From: Raphanus sativus
Lineage: Eukaryota > Streptophyta > Magnoliopsida > Brassicales > Brassicaceae
DNA: 64,000 nucleotides
Assembly (NCBI RefSeq): GCF_000801105.2
Contig: NC_079515.1
Location: 36,975,407-37,039,406, forward strand
Direction of reading: 5' to 3'
Shown here in pieces: positions 35,270-44,503 of the stretch. Both the position numbers and the translations under genes were made by a program. Every line of letters begins with the position of its first letter. Position 1 is the stretch's first letter. A model generated the notes under the pieces. That model was not told the DNA's origin, did not search any database, and worked only from the letters and a program-made list of their open reading frames with translations.

Positions 35270-35367
35270 AAAACGGAAAAAACGGTGCGTTTTGGTAAAG
35301 TGCGATTTTGGAGACGAAAACGGCGATCGAAGGTTCTCGATCTCCGCTGCCTTCTAAGGCGGCTGAG

Positions 35368-36681
35368 ATGGATCTGAAGGAGGTTGCGACGGACTCTACA
35401 CCTCCGATTAAGCAAGGAAAGGGTTCATGGGCAGAGGTTGCACAGAAGAAACAAGTTCTGAAGAAATACGAGTTTGAAGTTTCAGAAACGGAGGGGAAAA
35501 AAAGAGTGGAGGTTCCATCGGATATCATCGAGAAGGCGAGTCCATTGTGGGAAGATTTCGTGATCGCGAGGTTCCTGGAAACAGCTCCTCACATCGCGAA
35601 GGTTCACATGATTGTTAATAAGATTTGGGCGTTTGGTGAAAAAAATCAGAAAATCGAAGTTTATGAGATGGATGCTACTACAATGAGGATAAGAATCACA
35701 AACGAGAAGATCCGAAACAAGATTGTTAGGCGTGGGATGTGGAATATAGCAGGTGTTCCGATGGTGGTATCAAACTGGGCTCCGGAGGAAGATAAATCAA
35801 AGGCGGGACTCGTTCCTCTCTGGGTTCATGTCTCTAATGTTCCTATGAACATGTACTCATGGGAGGGATTGAGTTTCATTACCAGTGCAACAGGGATTCC
35901 AGATCATCTGCATCCAGAAACCATAGCATGTACAAACTTTGACATGGCAAAGGTTTTTGTATTGGCAGATTTGACAAAGGAACTTCCGGAGAAGATAACA
36001 TACAACATTCAGGGGAAGGAAACAACGGTTCACTTCGCATACCCGTGGTTGCCGCCGAAGTGTACTAAGTGTGGAAGATGGGGACACTATGTCACTTTCT
36101 GCAAAGTTAACAAAGAGGAGGCTGGAGGTGAGAAGAATAATACAGTACAAGTAGTGGAAGTAGAAGATATTGAGAAGGCTGAAAAAGAGATGGTGGTTAG
36201 CTGCAGTGAAGGTTCAGGGGAGGCAGTTATAGTGGAGAAAAGCAGTAGTGAGGATGCTGTGGAGATGGGTAAAGACACTGATGATAAGAAGATTGAGTGT
36301 GGGAAAACAGGTGAGGAAAAGAATGATCTAATAGAAGAAATAGAGGAAGGTCAAGTGGAAGAATGGAAAACAGTTTCGATGGAAAAGATAGGAAGAAGCC
36401 CAAATTCACAAAACCTGCAATATGGTCAAGTGAAAATAATAACTCCTTCAAGATATGCTGCGTTGAGTAATACTGATGAAAATGGGGTTGAAGTTATAGA
36501 TGAAGATAAGGAAGAGGTGAATAATGAAGAAGCTGAGGAAGTATATCAAAGGAAAATTGAAGAGAGTATAGAAGGGAAGCTGAAGGAGAATAAAAGGGGG
36601 AAAACACGTCAACACCTTCCTAGACAATCTAAGACTAATCATCGGATTGTTTCTGAAAGGGGTTCTACCAAAAATCTTTAG
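35368..36681 (+). CDS. LINE-2 ORF1: DUF4283 / zinc-knuckle protein
   Basis: First ORF of LINE-2. The first ATG is at 35368 (MDLKEVATDS), giving 437 aa; the open frame extends upstream without an ATG. A DUF4283 region runs from EVPSDIIEKASPLWEDF to NIAGVPMVVSNWAPE. After YPWLPPK comes the CCHC knuckle CTKCGRWGHYVTFC (C-x2-C-x4-H-x4-C). The C-terminal ~180 residues are strongly acidic and Lys/Glu-rich, unlike the Pro/Ser-rich tails of LINE-1 ORF1. The TAG stop is followed with no gap by the ORF2 ATG. Confidence 0.9.
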   Translation: MDLKEVATDSTPPIKQGKGSWAEVAQKKQVLKKYEFEVSETEGKKRVEVPSDIIEKASPLWEDFVIARFLETAPHIAKVHMIVNKIWAFGEKNQKIEVYEMDATTMRIRITNEKIRNKIVRRGMWNIAGVPMVVSNWAPEEDKSKAGLVPLWVHVSNVPMNMYSWEGLSFITSATGIPDHLHPETIACTNFDMAKVFVLADLTKELPEKITYNIQGKETTVHFAYPWLPPKCTKCGRWGHYVTFCKVNKEEAGGEKNNTVQVVEVEDIEKAEKEMVVSCSEGSGEAVIVEKSSSEDAVEMGKDTDDKKIECGKTGEEKNDLIEEIEEGQVEEWKTVSMEKIGRSPNSQNLQYGQVKIITPSRYAALSNTDENGVEVIDEDKEEVNNEEAEEVYQRKIEESIEGKLKENKRGKTRQHLPRQSKTNHRIVSERGSTKNL

Positions 36682-39600
36682 ATGGCGGGTTTCTTTTGGA
36701 ATGTGAGGGGATTCAACAAGTATATAAAGCATGATGTAGTTAGAAGCTGGGTGAGGAATAATAATTTTCTGTTTGGATGTTTGATTGAGACAAGAGTTAA
36801 GGAGAGTAAGGCGAAAAAGATTGTTTCAAGTGTTTTTCAAGATTGGGATTTTATGGCAAATTATGAGCATAATCAGCTTGGAAGATTATGGGTGGTTTGG
36901 AAGTCGACAGTTAGAGTAACACCAGTTTTCAAGAGCAATCAGATGATAACATGTGCAGTTTTGCTACCGGGGGAGTCAGAAGAGTTTATGTGTTCTTTTG
37001 TTTATGCTTTGAACACGGTGGAAGAGAGAAGAAGATTATGGGAAGAAATAAAGGATCACGATGAAGCTCCTTTATTTCGAAATACGAAATGGGTAATAAT
37101 GAGAGATTACAATGAGATTCTAGATGGAAGGGAGCATTCGGACTTTGAAAATTCATCGAGAATTCACTCTGGTATGAGAGAATTTCAGGAGATGGCTAAC
37201 TTATGCAGGCTAACGGACATGGGAGGTCATGGGCCATTATATACATGGTGTAATAAGCGTGAAGAGGGGCTTATTTGCAAGAAACTAGATAGAGTCTTGA
37301 TCAATGAAGAGTGGCTGAATGGTTCAAATGCTTATTGTGTATTCGAAGCTGGTGGGTGCTCTGACCATCTTCGTTGTAGGATTCAGTTTGTGAAAGAGGA
37401 AGAGAGAAGAAGGAAACCGTTCAAGTTCACAAATGTTATTGCCAAAATGCCGGAATTCCTCCCGTTGATAGATGACTACTGGAAAAATCAAGAGCCTCTA
37501 TTCCACTCAACGACAGCCCTGTTTCGACTTACTAAACAACTCAAAGTACTCAAAAATCCTTTGAGATTGCTTAGTAAGATCAAACTTGGAGACTTGTCAA
37601 GGAGAACGAAAGAAGCTTATCAGTATCTATGCGTGAGACAGAAGGACACTTTGGAAAATCCTACATTGGAGAATATCAAAGAAGAAGGGAAAGCTTATAA
37701 GATTTGGCAGAGGTTGGCTGGGTTGGAGGAGGAGTATCTAAAACAAAAGTCGAAGCTTCACTGGCTTGATGTTGGAGATGGAAACAACAAGGTGTTTCAT
37801 AGTGTTGCTAAAATGAGAGAAGCTCATAACACAATCTATGAGATCCAGAGGTCGGATGGTCAGTTGGTAAAAACTAAAGAGGAGATTAAGAAGGAAGCCG
37901 AGACCTTTTTTGAAGATTTTATGACTGCCCAACCGTTGAATTTTGAAGGTGCTACAGTGGACAGACTCAAAGCTTTGCTGGATTTTCAGTGCAATACACA
38001 AGATTGCGATAAGCTGATGAAAGAGGTTTCGAAAGAGGAGATTAAGAAAGTTCTATTCAAAATGCCAGGGAGCAAAGCACCGGGGCCTGACGGATATACT
38101 ACTGAGTTTTTCAAAGAGGCGTGGTCTGTGATAGGAGAAGACATCACAAAGGCAGTGCAGTCATTCTTTATAAAGGGTTTTCTGCCTAAGGGATTAAACT
38201 CTACCATTCTAGCGTTGATCCCGAAGAAGTTGGAAGCTAAAGAAATGAAAGACTACAGGCCTATTTCCTGCTGCAATGTCTTATACAAGCTAATATCCAA
38301 GATTTTAGCAAATAGATTGAAGCTCATTCTTCCTAAGTGTATCACTTGGAATCAATCAGCTTTCATCAAAGAGAGATTGCTAATGGAGAACGCCCTTTTA
38401 GCTTCGGAGTTGGTGAAAGACTATCACAAGGATACAATCTCACCTCGTTGTGCCATGAAGATAGATATCTCCAAGGCTTTCGACTCAGTTCAATGGCCAT
38501 TCCTCATCAATACTCTTAAAGCGCTTGGGATACCAGAAAGATTTATCCATTGGATCTCTCTATGTATTACAACAGCTTCCTTCTCAGTCCAAGTAAATGG
38601 AGAGTTAGCAGGCTATTTTCAGAGTAAGAGGGGACTTCGTCAAGGCTGTTCTCTATCTCCTTACCTCTTTGTAGTGTGCATGAACGTGTTGTCGAGAATG
38701 ATTGATGAAGCAGCTCGTGAGGGGAGAATTGGTTTCCATCCGAAATGCAAAAACATAGATTTAACACATCTATGTTTTGCTGATGATTTGATGATTTTCA
38801 CGGATGGCACAAAGACCTCGGTTGAAGCTATTCTGAAGGTATTTGAAGATTTTGATAAGATGTCAGGGCTCAAAATTAGTATGGAGAAGTCGACTTTGTT
38901 CTTGGCAGGAGTCTCGGCTCAAAAGCAGGAAGATATACTGAACAAATTCCCATTTGCTTCTGGTAAACTTCCGGTACGCTATCTAGGTCTTCCTCTTCTT
39001 ACTAAGAACATGACAGTTCTGGATTATATGCCATTGATTGAGAAGATTAGGAAGAAGATAGGCTCTTGGACGGGTAGATTTCTTTCTTATGCTGGAAGAT
39101 TACAACTGATTAAGTCAGTTATAACAAGCTTAGTTAACTTTTGGATGGCTGCTTTTCGATTGCCTAGTGGATGTCTAAAGGAGATAGAGAGGATTTGTTC
39201 TGCGTATCTCTGGTCAGGTCCTGAGCTTAACAATAGGAAAGCGAAGGTCTCATGGGTTGATATATGCAAACCAAAAGAAGAAGGAGGGTTGGGTATAAGA
39301 AATCTAAAAGAAGTCAATACTGTCTGTTGCTTGAAGTTGATATGGAGGATTCTTTCTTCAAACTCGATGTGGGTTAATTGGGTTAAGGTCTATTTGATCA
39401 GAAAGAATTCATTCTGGATGATTAAAGAGAACACTCAAATAGGATCCTGGATGTGGAAGAAGATTCTAAAGTACATGGATTTAGCAAAGAGGATGTATAA
39501 GGTGGAAGTAAAGAATGGGAAGAAAACTTCTTTTTGGTTTGAGAGCTGGTCTTCGATGGGCTGTTTGAAAGACATTCTGAGTTCTGGAAGTCATATTGAT

Positions 39601-40332
39601 ATGGGGATATTGGCTAATGCAACAGTTGAAGAAAGCTGGAAGCATAGAAGAAGAACTCACCGAGTAGTAATCCTAAACAGAGTGGAAGAAGAGATAGAAA
39701 AGAGTAGAAGTAAAAGAAGTGAAGAGGAAGATGTGTCTTTGTGGTTGAATGGAAAGGGTCAAACTAAGAAGGTTTTCTCTTCTAAAGAAACTTGGGAGTT
39801 TATTAGAGAGAAGAACCAGAATTGTTATTGGCATGAAGCAGTTTGGTTTAAACATTCAACGCCGAAGTACTCTTTCATTTTATGGATGGCTATGAAAGGA
39901 AGGCTTGCGACTGGAGACAGGATGATAGCCTGGGATGGAAACATAAATGTATCTTGTGTCTTATGTAAAGAGCCACTGGAAACATTGGAGCATCTTTTCT
40001 TTGGGTGCATCTATTCGGCTCAGATTTGGGAAGTTTTGATGAGGGGTATTTTGAGAGATCAGTTCACTCTGAATTGGGAAGAGATAAAGAGAATGATGGT
40101 AGACAGGAGAAGAGACAAGATGCATATGTTTCTCATTAGATACATGGTCCAAGCAACTGTGTATATGATATGGAGAGAGAGGAATAGGAGAAGACATGGA
40201 GAGGCTGAAGCTCCAGCTGCTCTATTGATAAAACTACTCGACAAAAACATGAGAAACAAACTCACTTTGATTCAGAGAGGAGGAGATAAAAAGATGGGTG
40301 AGGGGATGCAATATTGGTTTGCAACAAGATAG
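36682..40332 (+). CDS. LINE-2 ORF2: endonuclease and reverse transcriptase
   Basis: Intact 1216-aa polyprotein. The endonuclease domain opens with MAGFFWNVRGFNKYIKHD and has LIETRVKE and CSDHLRC. The usual GGDFN motif reads MRDYN, keeping the Asp and Asn but not the glycines. The reverse transcriptase has KAPGPDGYTTEFFKEAW, DYRPISCCNVLY, DISKAFDSVQWPF, RGLRQGCSLSPYLF and the catalytic FADDLMIF near residue 698. The zf-RVT finger (CVLCKEPLETLEHLFFGC) lies near residue 1090. No RNase H domain is present. The start codon directly abuts the ORF1 stop codon. Confidence 0.95.
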   Translation: MAGFFWNVRGFNKYIKHDVVRSWVRNNNFLFGCLIETRVKESKAKKIVSSVFQDWDFMANYEHNQLGRLWVVWKSTVRVTPVFKSNQMITCAVLLPGESEEFMCSFVYALNTVEERRRLWEEIKDHDEAPLFRNTKWVIMRDYNEILDGREHSDFENSSRIHSGMREFQEMANLCRLTDMGGHGPLYTWCNKREEGLICKKLDRVLINEEWLNGSNAYCVFEAGGCSDHLRCRIQFVKEEERRRKPFKFTNVIAKMPEFLPLIDDYWKNQEPLFHSTTALFRLTKQLKVLKNPLRLLSKIKLGDLSRRTKEAYQYLCVRQKDTLENPTLENIKEEGKAYKIWQRLAGLEEEYLKQKSKLHWLDVGDGNNKVFHSVAKMREAHNTIYEIQRSDGQLVKTKEEIKKEAETFFEDFMTAQPLNFEGATVDRLKALLDFQCNTQDCDKLMKEVSKEEIKKVLFKMPGSKAPGPDGYTTEFFKEAWSVIGEDITKAVQSFFIKGFLPKGLNSTILALIPKKLEAKEMKDYRPISCCNVLYKLISKILANRLKLILPKCITWNQSAFIKERLLMENALLASELVKDYHKDTISPRCAMKIDISKAFDSVQWPFLINTLKALGIPERFIHWISLCITTASFSVQVNGELAGYFQSKRGLRQGCSLSPYLFVVCMNVLSRMIDEAAREGRIGFHPKCKNIDLTHLCFADDLMIFTDGTKTSVEAILKVFEDFDKMSGLKISMEKSTLFLAGVSAQKQEDILNKFPFASGKLPVRYLGLPLLTKNMTVLDYMPLIEKIRKKIGSWTGRFLSYAGRLQLIKSVITSLVNFWMAAFRLPSGCLKEIERICSAYLWSGPELNNRKAKVSWVDICKPKEEGGLGIRNLKEVNTVCCLKLIWRILSSNSMWVNWVKVYLIRKNSFWMIKENTQIGSWMWKKILKYMDLAKRMYKVEVKNGKKTSFWFESWSSMGCLKDILSSGSHIDMGILANATVEESWKHRRRTHRVVILNRVEEEIEKSRSKRSEEEDVSLWLNGKGQTKKVFSSKETWEFIREKNQNCYWHEAVWFKHSTPKYSFILWMAMKGRLATGDRMIAWDGNINVSCVLCKEPLETLEHLFFGCIYSAQIWEVLMRGILRDQFTLNWEEIKRMMVDRRRDKMHMFLIRYMVQATVYMIWRERNRRRHGEAEAPAALLIKLLDKNMRNKLTLIQRGGDKKMGEGMQYWFATR

Positions 40333-40480
40333 AAGAAATTTGAGTTTTTTTATTTCTATAGAAAGAAGATAAGATAGCTTTAAATTGAACAAAGCATAGA
40401 AAAAGGACACTATGATGTAAAAAGGTCTTTTTCTTTTTGAATTCAATTTAACATTTAATTCAAAAAAAAAAAAAAAAAAA

Positions 40481-40560
40481 AGAACATAGAAAGCTTGGGA
40501 GCTGGAGCATCAAGGTGGTAGTTGTTCACCTAACGATTCGGATGTTGACAGGTTTGGAGA
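40481..40560 (+). pseudogene. Decayed PPR gene, 3' portion beyond LINE-2
   Basis: Continuation of the PPR remnant at 34958-35269. Joined across the target duplication it reads KIRRT, stop, KAWELEHQGGSCSPND, again PPR-like (xCSPND at a repeat end). The first 15 bases are the second copy of the target duplication. The reading dissolves after about 40550. Confidence 0.65.
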
Positions 40561-40562
40561 CA

Positions 40563-40640
40563 GGCCCGGCCCGAGAGACGACGTTAGCAGTATAAGCCGT
40601 CGCCTAGGGCCCAAAACGTTACTTACTAAACTAGATCAAG
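40563..40640. mobile_element. Possible hAT-type terminus fragment
   Basis: CAGGCCCGGCCCGAGAG followed by CGCCTAGGGCCCAAAA resembles the end of a large plant hAT family. No second terminus or target duplication was found nearby, so this would be a truncated end only. Confidence 0.25.
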
Positions 40641-40659
40641 GGCAAGCCCATGACAAAAT

Positions 40660-41106
40660 AAAAGTCTGAATTGCAATTTTTAACATCATCTTCCATGTAA
40701 CCTTTCTTGAGCTCATCAAGCGCTTCCAATACCCAGCACATGTTCCCTGCAGAGAGACACCCCAAAGTTTCAAACTTTTAATCCTAAAACCTTAGAGATG
40801 TTAACTCTACTGAACACATAAGAGGCGGAATCAATGCAACATTTCAAATACTAAGAAATTAAGTAACGATTATTCTGACAAGAGGGTTTATCAGAGGAGG
40901 AGAAGGAGACAGACACGTTGAGAAACACTCTGAGAGAATCTAAGGGAGGAAAAGACAATAGCCGACGCACCACGACGAGTGGAGAACGAAGGAGATAATG
41001 ATGACGATGATGTTAACGAAGAAGAAGAAGCTCCCTTAAGCGAAAGGACTTTGAATTTGGAATTGAGGTTCGCAGAGGAAGAAAGAGACAGGACTATTGT
41101 CGCCAT
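40660..41106 (-). pseudogene. Plastid ribosomal protein S20 (bS20c) gene fragment
   Basis: The minus strand reads MATIVLSLSSSANLNSKF from 41106, a Ser-rich chloroplast transit peptide (…SFSTRRGASAIVFSS) that then runs into a non-homologous tail and stops at 40891. After an acceptor at 40747 a second piece reads VLEALDELKKGYMEDD; VLEALDELKK is a stretch I recall from plastid bS20 of Arabidopsis (At3g15190). The Lys/Arg-rich rRNA-binding N-terminal part and the whole C-terminal half (the RRKSRLARRKK region) are missing. The locus therefore cannot make a ribosomal protein. Order between the PPR remnant and CUC1 fits At3g15190. Confidence 0.65.
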
Positions 41107-41271
41107 GGAGTTCTTTTACCTATCTCGATGATAGTCTCCAACAGTAGTTTACATTTTTAAACCTTTGGTTGTATGTTTAGAGTCTCTCGGGCCAAAAGCC
41201 CATAACATAAGTGGGCCCACCAGTTTATTTTGTTGTCCTCAAACAGAAAAAAAACATTTTCGCAAAGTTTA

Positions 41272-41530
41272 GTATAGATATATTCGTTCTTTCAGAACAG
41301 GAGAATCAACACAATTTTAATTTATCAATAAGTTAAATATGAATTATATAATAGGTATTACTTATTAAAAATATAAGTAAAATATAAGTAAAAATTTGAA
41401 AAATATAATATTTTAAGAGAAAAATAACTCTATTAGATAGCAAAAAATAAATAGAAATGTTAAAATTATTTAATAATAAATAATTAAAATATAAGAAAAT
41501 GTGTTAAAAGAAATTGAAAGACAATGACAT
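41272..41530. repeat. Direct repeat flanking neprosin pieces, left copy
   Basis: AT-rich stretch with recognisable similarity to 42722-42980 in the same orientation: both contain AGTTAAATATGAATTATATA, then a TAAGTAAAA-rich part, then AATAGAAATGT and GTGTTAAAA. The copies have diverged with indels. They flank the two neprosin-domain pieces and may be old transposon copies or parts of duplicated gene flanks. Confidence 0.6.
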
Positions 41531-41713
41531 GAACAACAATACAAAATATAAATAAAGACGAATCAAGTTGCGCCATGAAGAGATCCCCCGTAAGAGAAGC
41601 TTTAAAAGAAATTGAAAGACAATGATATGAAGCTAAACAAACAACAACAATACAAAATATAAATAAAGACGAATCAAGTTGCGCCATGAAGAGGTCCCCC
41701 GTAAGAGAAGCTT
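41502..41713. repeat. ~100-bp tandem duplication of a neprosin gene end
   Basis: Two adjacent units (about 41502-41602 and 41603-41713) share TTGAAAGACAATGA, ATAAAGACGAATCAAGTTGC and a GATCCCCC/GGTCCCCC stretch up to GTAAGAGAAGCTT. On the minus strand each unit encodes SYGGPLHGAT and a stop, the end of a neprosin-type protein, so the last codons and 3' flank of a gene were duplicated. Confidence 0.8.
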
Positions 41714-41970
41714 CTGTCGCTGAATTTCCCAAACGATGGAGTAGGTAAAGTTGGTTGTCCCACTATGAGCCGAGAAACATGGTGGAAGTCGGTGAGATGA
41801 CGTAAACCTGTAGATCATGCACGTATGCGGCTTTCTCGCTGCCAGGACGAAATCCAGAACCCATTTCCGTAGAGGTGTGTCGGCTCAATGCATTGTTGAC
41901 AATCTCTCTCCCCCCCACTACGTTCTCTGCGTGATCAGTGAGGCGGCTGAAGATCTCAGTCGGCCAATAG
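41674..41970 (-). pseudogene. Neprosin-domain (DUF239) C-terminal fragment
   Basis: Minus strand reads YWPTEIFSRLTDHAENVV, then GREIVNNALSRHTSTEMGSG, FRPGSEKAAYVHDLQVYV and, after a frame change, FSYGGPLHGAT and stop. The WP…IF, MGSGxFP-like and YGGP elements are the C-terminal part of plant neprosin/DUF239 proteins, a glutamic peptidase family with many secreted copies. There is at least one frameshift or stop between the VYVIS part and YGGP, and nothing upstream on this strand supplies the rest. Confidence 0.7.
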
Positions 41971-42083
41971 TATTAGGTTCTAATACTCTAAGCATCATTT
42001 TGAAACATTTTTTTACAAGTCTTCAAATTTTTTTTGTGCTTTTGACTCATGTTTTTTTGGATTTTCTCAGGGTCGGATCTGAT

Positions 42084-42106
42084 AATATATATATATATAT
42101 ATATAT
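42084..42106. repeat. (TA)n microsatellite
   Basis: About eleven TA units immediately before the plus-strand neprosin piece. Confidence 0.85.
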
Positions 42107-42152
42107 CATTTATCATACATATTTTAATTAACAGTTTTTTTCTTGGAAATAT

Positions 42153-42510
42153 ACAGTATGCTATTAGATTCTTGAACCCTCTACCGCCGAAGATTTATGG
42201 GACAAAAGCAGTAATGAACATTTGGCATTCGAAGGTGGAATATGCTAACGAGTTTAGTTTGGGGCAGGTGTGGCTCACCGCAGGTACCTATGACAACAAC
42301 GAACTCAACACCATCGAGACCGGCTGGCAGGTAAGTTTCTAATCAAAACAATTTTTAACTCACTAATTAACTTCTTAAGACGCCAGTAAGTATTGTTGTG
42401 TAATTTAATATGTTATCTATGAAAATGAAAAAAATATAACTTTTGATTATCTTTTAGGTTTATCCCGATTTATATATGGATCATCAGCCGCAATTTTTCA
42501 TTTTCTAGAC
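42153..42510 (+). pseudogene. Neprosin-domain N-terminal fragment
   Basis: Plus strand reads QYAIRFLN, KIYGTKAVMNIWHSKVEYAN, EFSLGQVWLTAGTYDN and LNTIETGWQ up to 42330, where GTAAGT forms a normal donor. After an acceptor at about 42458 the reading continues VYPDLYMDHQPQFF and stops. This is the start of the neprosin catalytic domain (the YGTKA…NVW, EFSL…W and NTIExGWQVYPDLYGD elements). It is oriented away from the C-terminal piece at 41674-41970, so the two cannot belong to one working gene. Confidence 0.75.
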
Positions 42511-42721
42511 AATGTGTTTTTTTTAATTTATTTCAGTTTATTTTAATTTATTTGATTTTCCGTTTTCAGTAAGTATTGATAGAGAACTATATAGTATTAT
42601 ATTGGTTTTTGCGAGCTTTTTGAATTTTGGAAATTTTTATATGAAATATTAAAAGGGAGAAAAAATTGTTTATATGAAATACTAACAAAATCCTAAGATA
42701 AAAAATTATTGTTTAAATATT

Positions 42722-42980
42722 TTTTTCTTTCGGATGAGGAGAATTAACATAATTTTAATTTGTCACTGAGTTAAATATGAATTATATATGGTTTTTACTT
42801 ATTAAAGAATAAGTAAAAACTAAGTAAAAGTTAAGTAAAAATTAAAAAAAAAATATTTTTAATATTAAAAGAGAGAAAAAATCTATTGGGTATCAGAAAA
42901 TCAATAGAAATGTGAAAACTATTTTATAATAAATAATTCAAATATAAGAAAGTGTGTTAAAAATTGAAAAGATGATGACA
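42722..42980. repeat. Direct repeat flanking neprosin pieces, right copy
   Basis: Diverged copy of 41272-41530 in the same orientation, 1.45 kb to the right. Confidence 0.6.
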
Positions 42981-43399
42981 TGAAATTACTAGAATGCATT
43001 ACCGTAGAGGCATAATTGCATATCTTCGTTTCTTTTTCCTTGTTTCCATTTTTTTCTCTCCGTAGATCTTAAGTAATTTTGTTTACCTTTCCTTTTTTTG
43101 CTAAAGTAAATTGTGTTTATATATTCATTTGTTAGTCACACCAAACTAAAATAACAATTTATTCGGTCATGCCTTCATGGTATGGATCTGCAAATACAAC
43201 AATTTTCAAATGTTCTACCGGTCATACAATACGCTTAATAATGCTAAGAATCGCAATTATCTGCATCTGCAAAGTCCCGCAACCACAACCGCTGCATTTT
43301 GAACCGCCTTAAGTAAATTGCTTTTTTTTTTGCTAAAAGCATGTTTGTTAATATCTTTCTTTGTTAATAACTCGAAACTTGAAAACATGATAATTGGAA
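42981..43399. other. Intergenic, no gene seen
   Basis: AT-rich DNA without recognisable features, ending at the T run of the LINE fragment. Confidence 0.5.
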
Positions 43400-43716
43400 T
43401 TTTTTTTTTTTTTTAAAAGGATTTCATTTAATTAAAATGCAGGAATACAAATACATAGCCCATTGGACTTAGTGTTTGAGCAAGGCCCAGTTAAGAGAAA
43501 CCCATTTTAAAGAAGAAAGCAGAAGCCCAGTGAATTAAGATCAAGTCTTCCGATCAGTTAACTTGGGGGGGAGAGATGAGTCTTCGATCGCATGCAGAGA
43601 TCCAACACTGAAGGAGCGTGGAGGATAAGGCGGGATTACTATCTCGGAGGCTGAGGATTTTTTCCTTGATTCGTCTATCAATGAAGAGAAGAAGAGTGAT
43701 ATTTGGAGTTTATCAC
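43400..43716 (-). mobile_element. 5'-truncated LINE, 3' end only
   Basis: On the minus strand the end of a LINE ORF2 can be read (FIDRRIKEKILSLRDSNPAL, then SSTLLQCWISACDR). It parallels the end of LINE-1 ORF2 (LIDKQVRNRLQSIRHANPRA). It continues into a 3' untranslated region with GGGCTTCTGC and GGGCCTTGC motifs and ends in a poly-A run (the T run at 43400-43416 on the plus strand). The rest of the element is absent, as with aborted target-primed reverse transcription. The target duplication was not identified with certainty. Confidence 0.75.
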
Positions 43717-43931
43717 TTTTTCTATATTCTTACCTTCTGCTGATCCTGAAATTATACAAGATTGACATGAATGCTGTACAGATCACGTAAATGTCCAAAA
43801 TTGAAAACTTGACTACATTAATAGAGAGCATTAATCCTTAATGTGAAAAGACCACGAATTGCATAATGTCAAAGTTCATATTGACTCCAAAAAGCTACAG
43901 CTTTAAAAATTAACCATTTAGAAATTTGTGT

Positions 43932-44065
43932 GTCGGGTCGTTCGTAGCCAAGTGGCTGCTGAGCTCTGCCTTCGGGCCTTGACGTCGGGGGTTCGACCCC
44001 CACTTACCTCAGTTTGAGGATTAAAAAGGTCCAAAAGTGACCAGTTGACAAAAAAAAAAAAAAAA
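43932..44065 (+). mobile_element. tRNA-derived SINE with target duplication
   Basis: A ~134-bp element with an internal RNA polymerase III promoter: A box TAGCCAAGTGG at 43945-43955 and B box GGTTCGACCCC at 43990-44000. A short tail (GGTCCAAAAGTGACC) and a poly-A run at 44050-44065 follow. The 11-bp GAAATTTGTGT occurs immediately before (43921-43931) and immediately after (44066-44076), a clear target duplication. It has no coding capacity and depends on LINE proteins. It is not a functional tRNA, since the acceptor stem cannot close. Confidence 0.9.
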
Positions 44066-44076
44066 GAAATTTGTGT

Positions 44077-44503
44077 ATGAATGGCATGTTTTTGATTAAA
44101 AATTATATTATGCATAATTTATTATTATGAAAAAAATATTTCATTTTGAGATATGTAACTCATTACAACAGAACTGTTTCGCCACCTGGATATTAACCTA
44201 GTTACACTATTAAAAGAAAAGTGAGTTACTAGCATTCTTTTTGTACTAGAAACTCGATAGTACCAGGAAACTAGTTGTAAGCAAAATGAATTTCAGAAAT
44301 TTACTTCACACCGAAAGTCATTGTTATTTAAAAAACAAGCATAAGGACATCACAAACACGTACACATAACACAAAACGCGACGACAGCTACATGATTCGA
44401 GACTAACACAAACCATTTTAATTAAAACGAAAGTCTAGTTTTCCTTGAATCGAATCCATAAAAGGCAGAGAGAGATAAGCTTTGTGACCGCATAAAGATA
44501 TCA
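44077..44503. other. CUC1 3' flank
   Basis: AT-rich DNA, the part nearest 44503 presumably being the CUC1 3' untranslated region. No other feature seen. Confidence 0.5.

Larger units (their letters stand above)
35270..40480 (+). mobile_element. Full-length LINE (L1-type), LINE-2, with 15-bp target duplication
   Basis: Second complete plant L1-like retrotransposon, with ORF1, ORF2, a short 3' untranslated region and a poly-A run at 40462-40480. It is flanked by a perfect 15-bp duplication AGAACATAGAAAGCT at 35255-35269 and 40481-40495. Removing the element restores a continuous PPR remnant reading. Its ORFs are open but differ greatly in protein sequence and codon bias from LINE-1 (A/G-rich here, C/T-rich there), so the two belong to different LINE families. 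Confidence 0.95.

Noticed and set aside
35215..40446. Minus-strand frames opposite LINE-2
   Set aside because: They are antisense shadows of the intact LINE ORFs; no independent support.
41484..41818. Small minus-strand genes of 61-82 codons
   Set aside because: They are frames through the tandemly duplicated end of the neprosin remnant; the duplication explains the repeated peptide.
43932..44010. tRNA gene
   Set aside because: A and B boxes are present, but the acceptor and anticodon stems do not form, and a poly-A run with flanking target duplication identifies a SINE.
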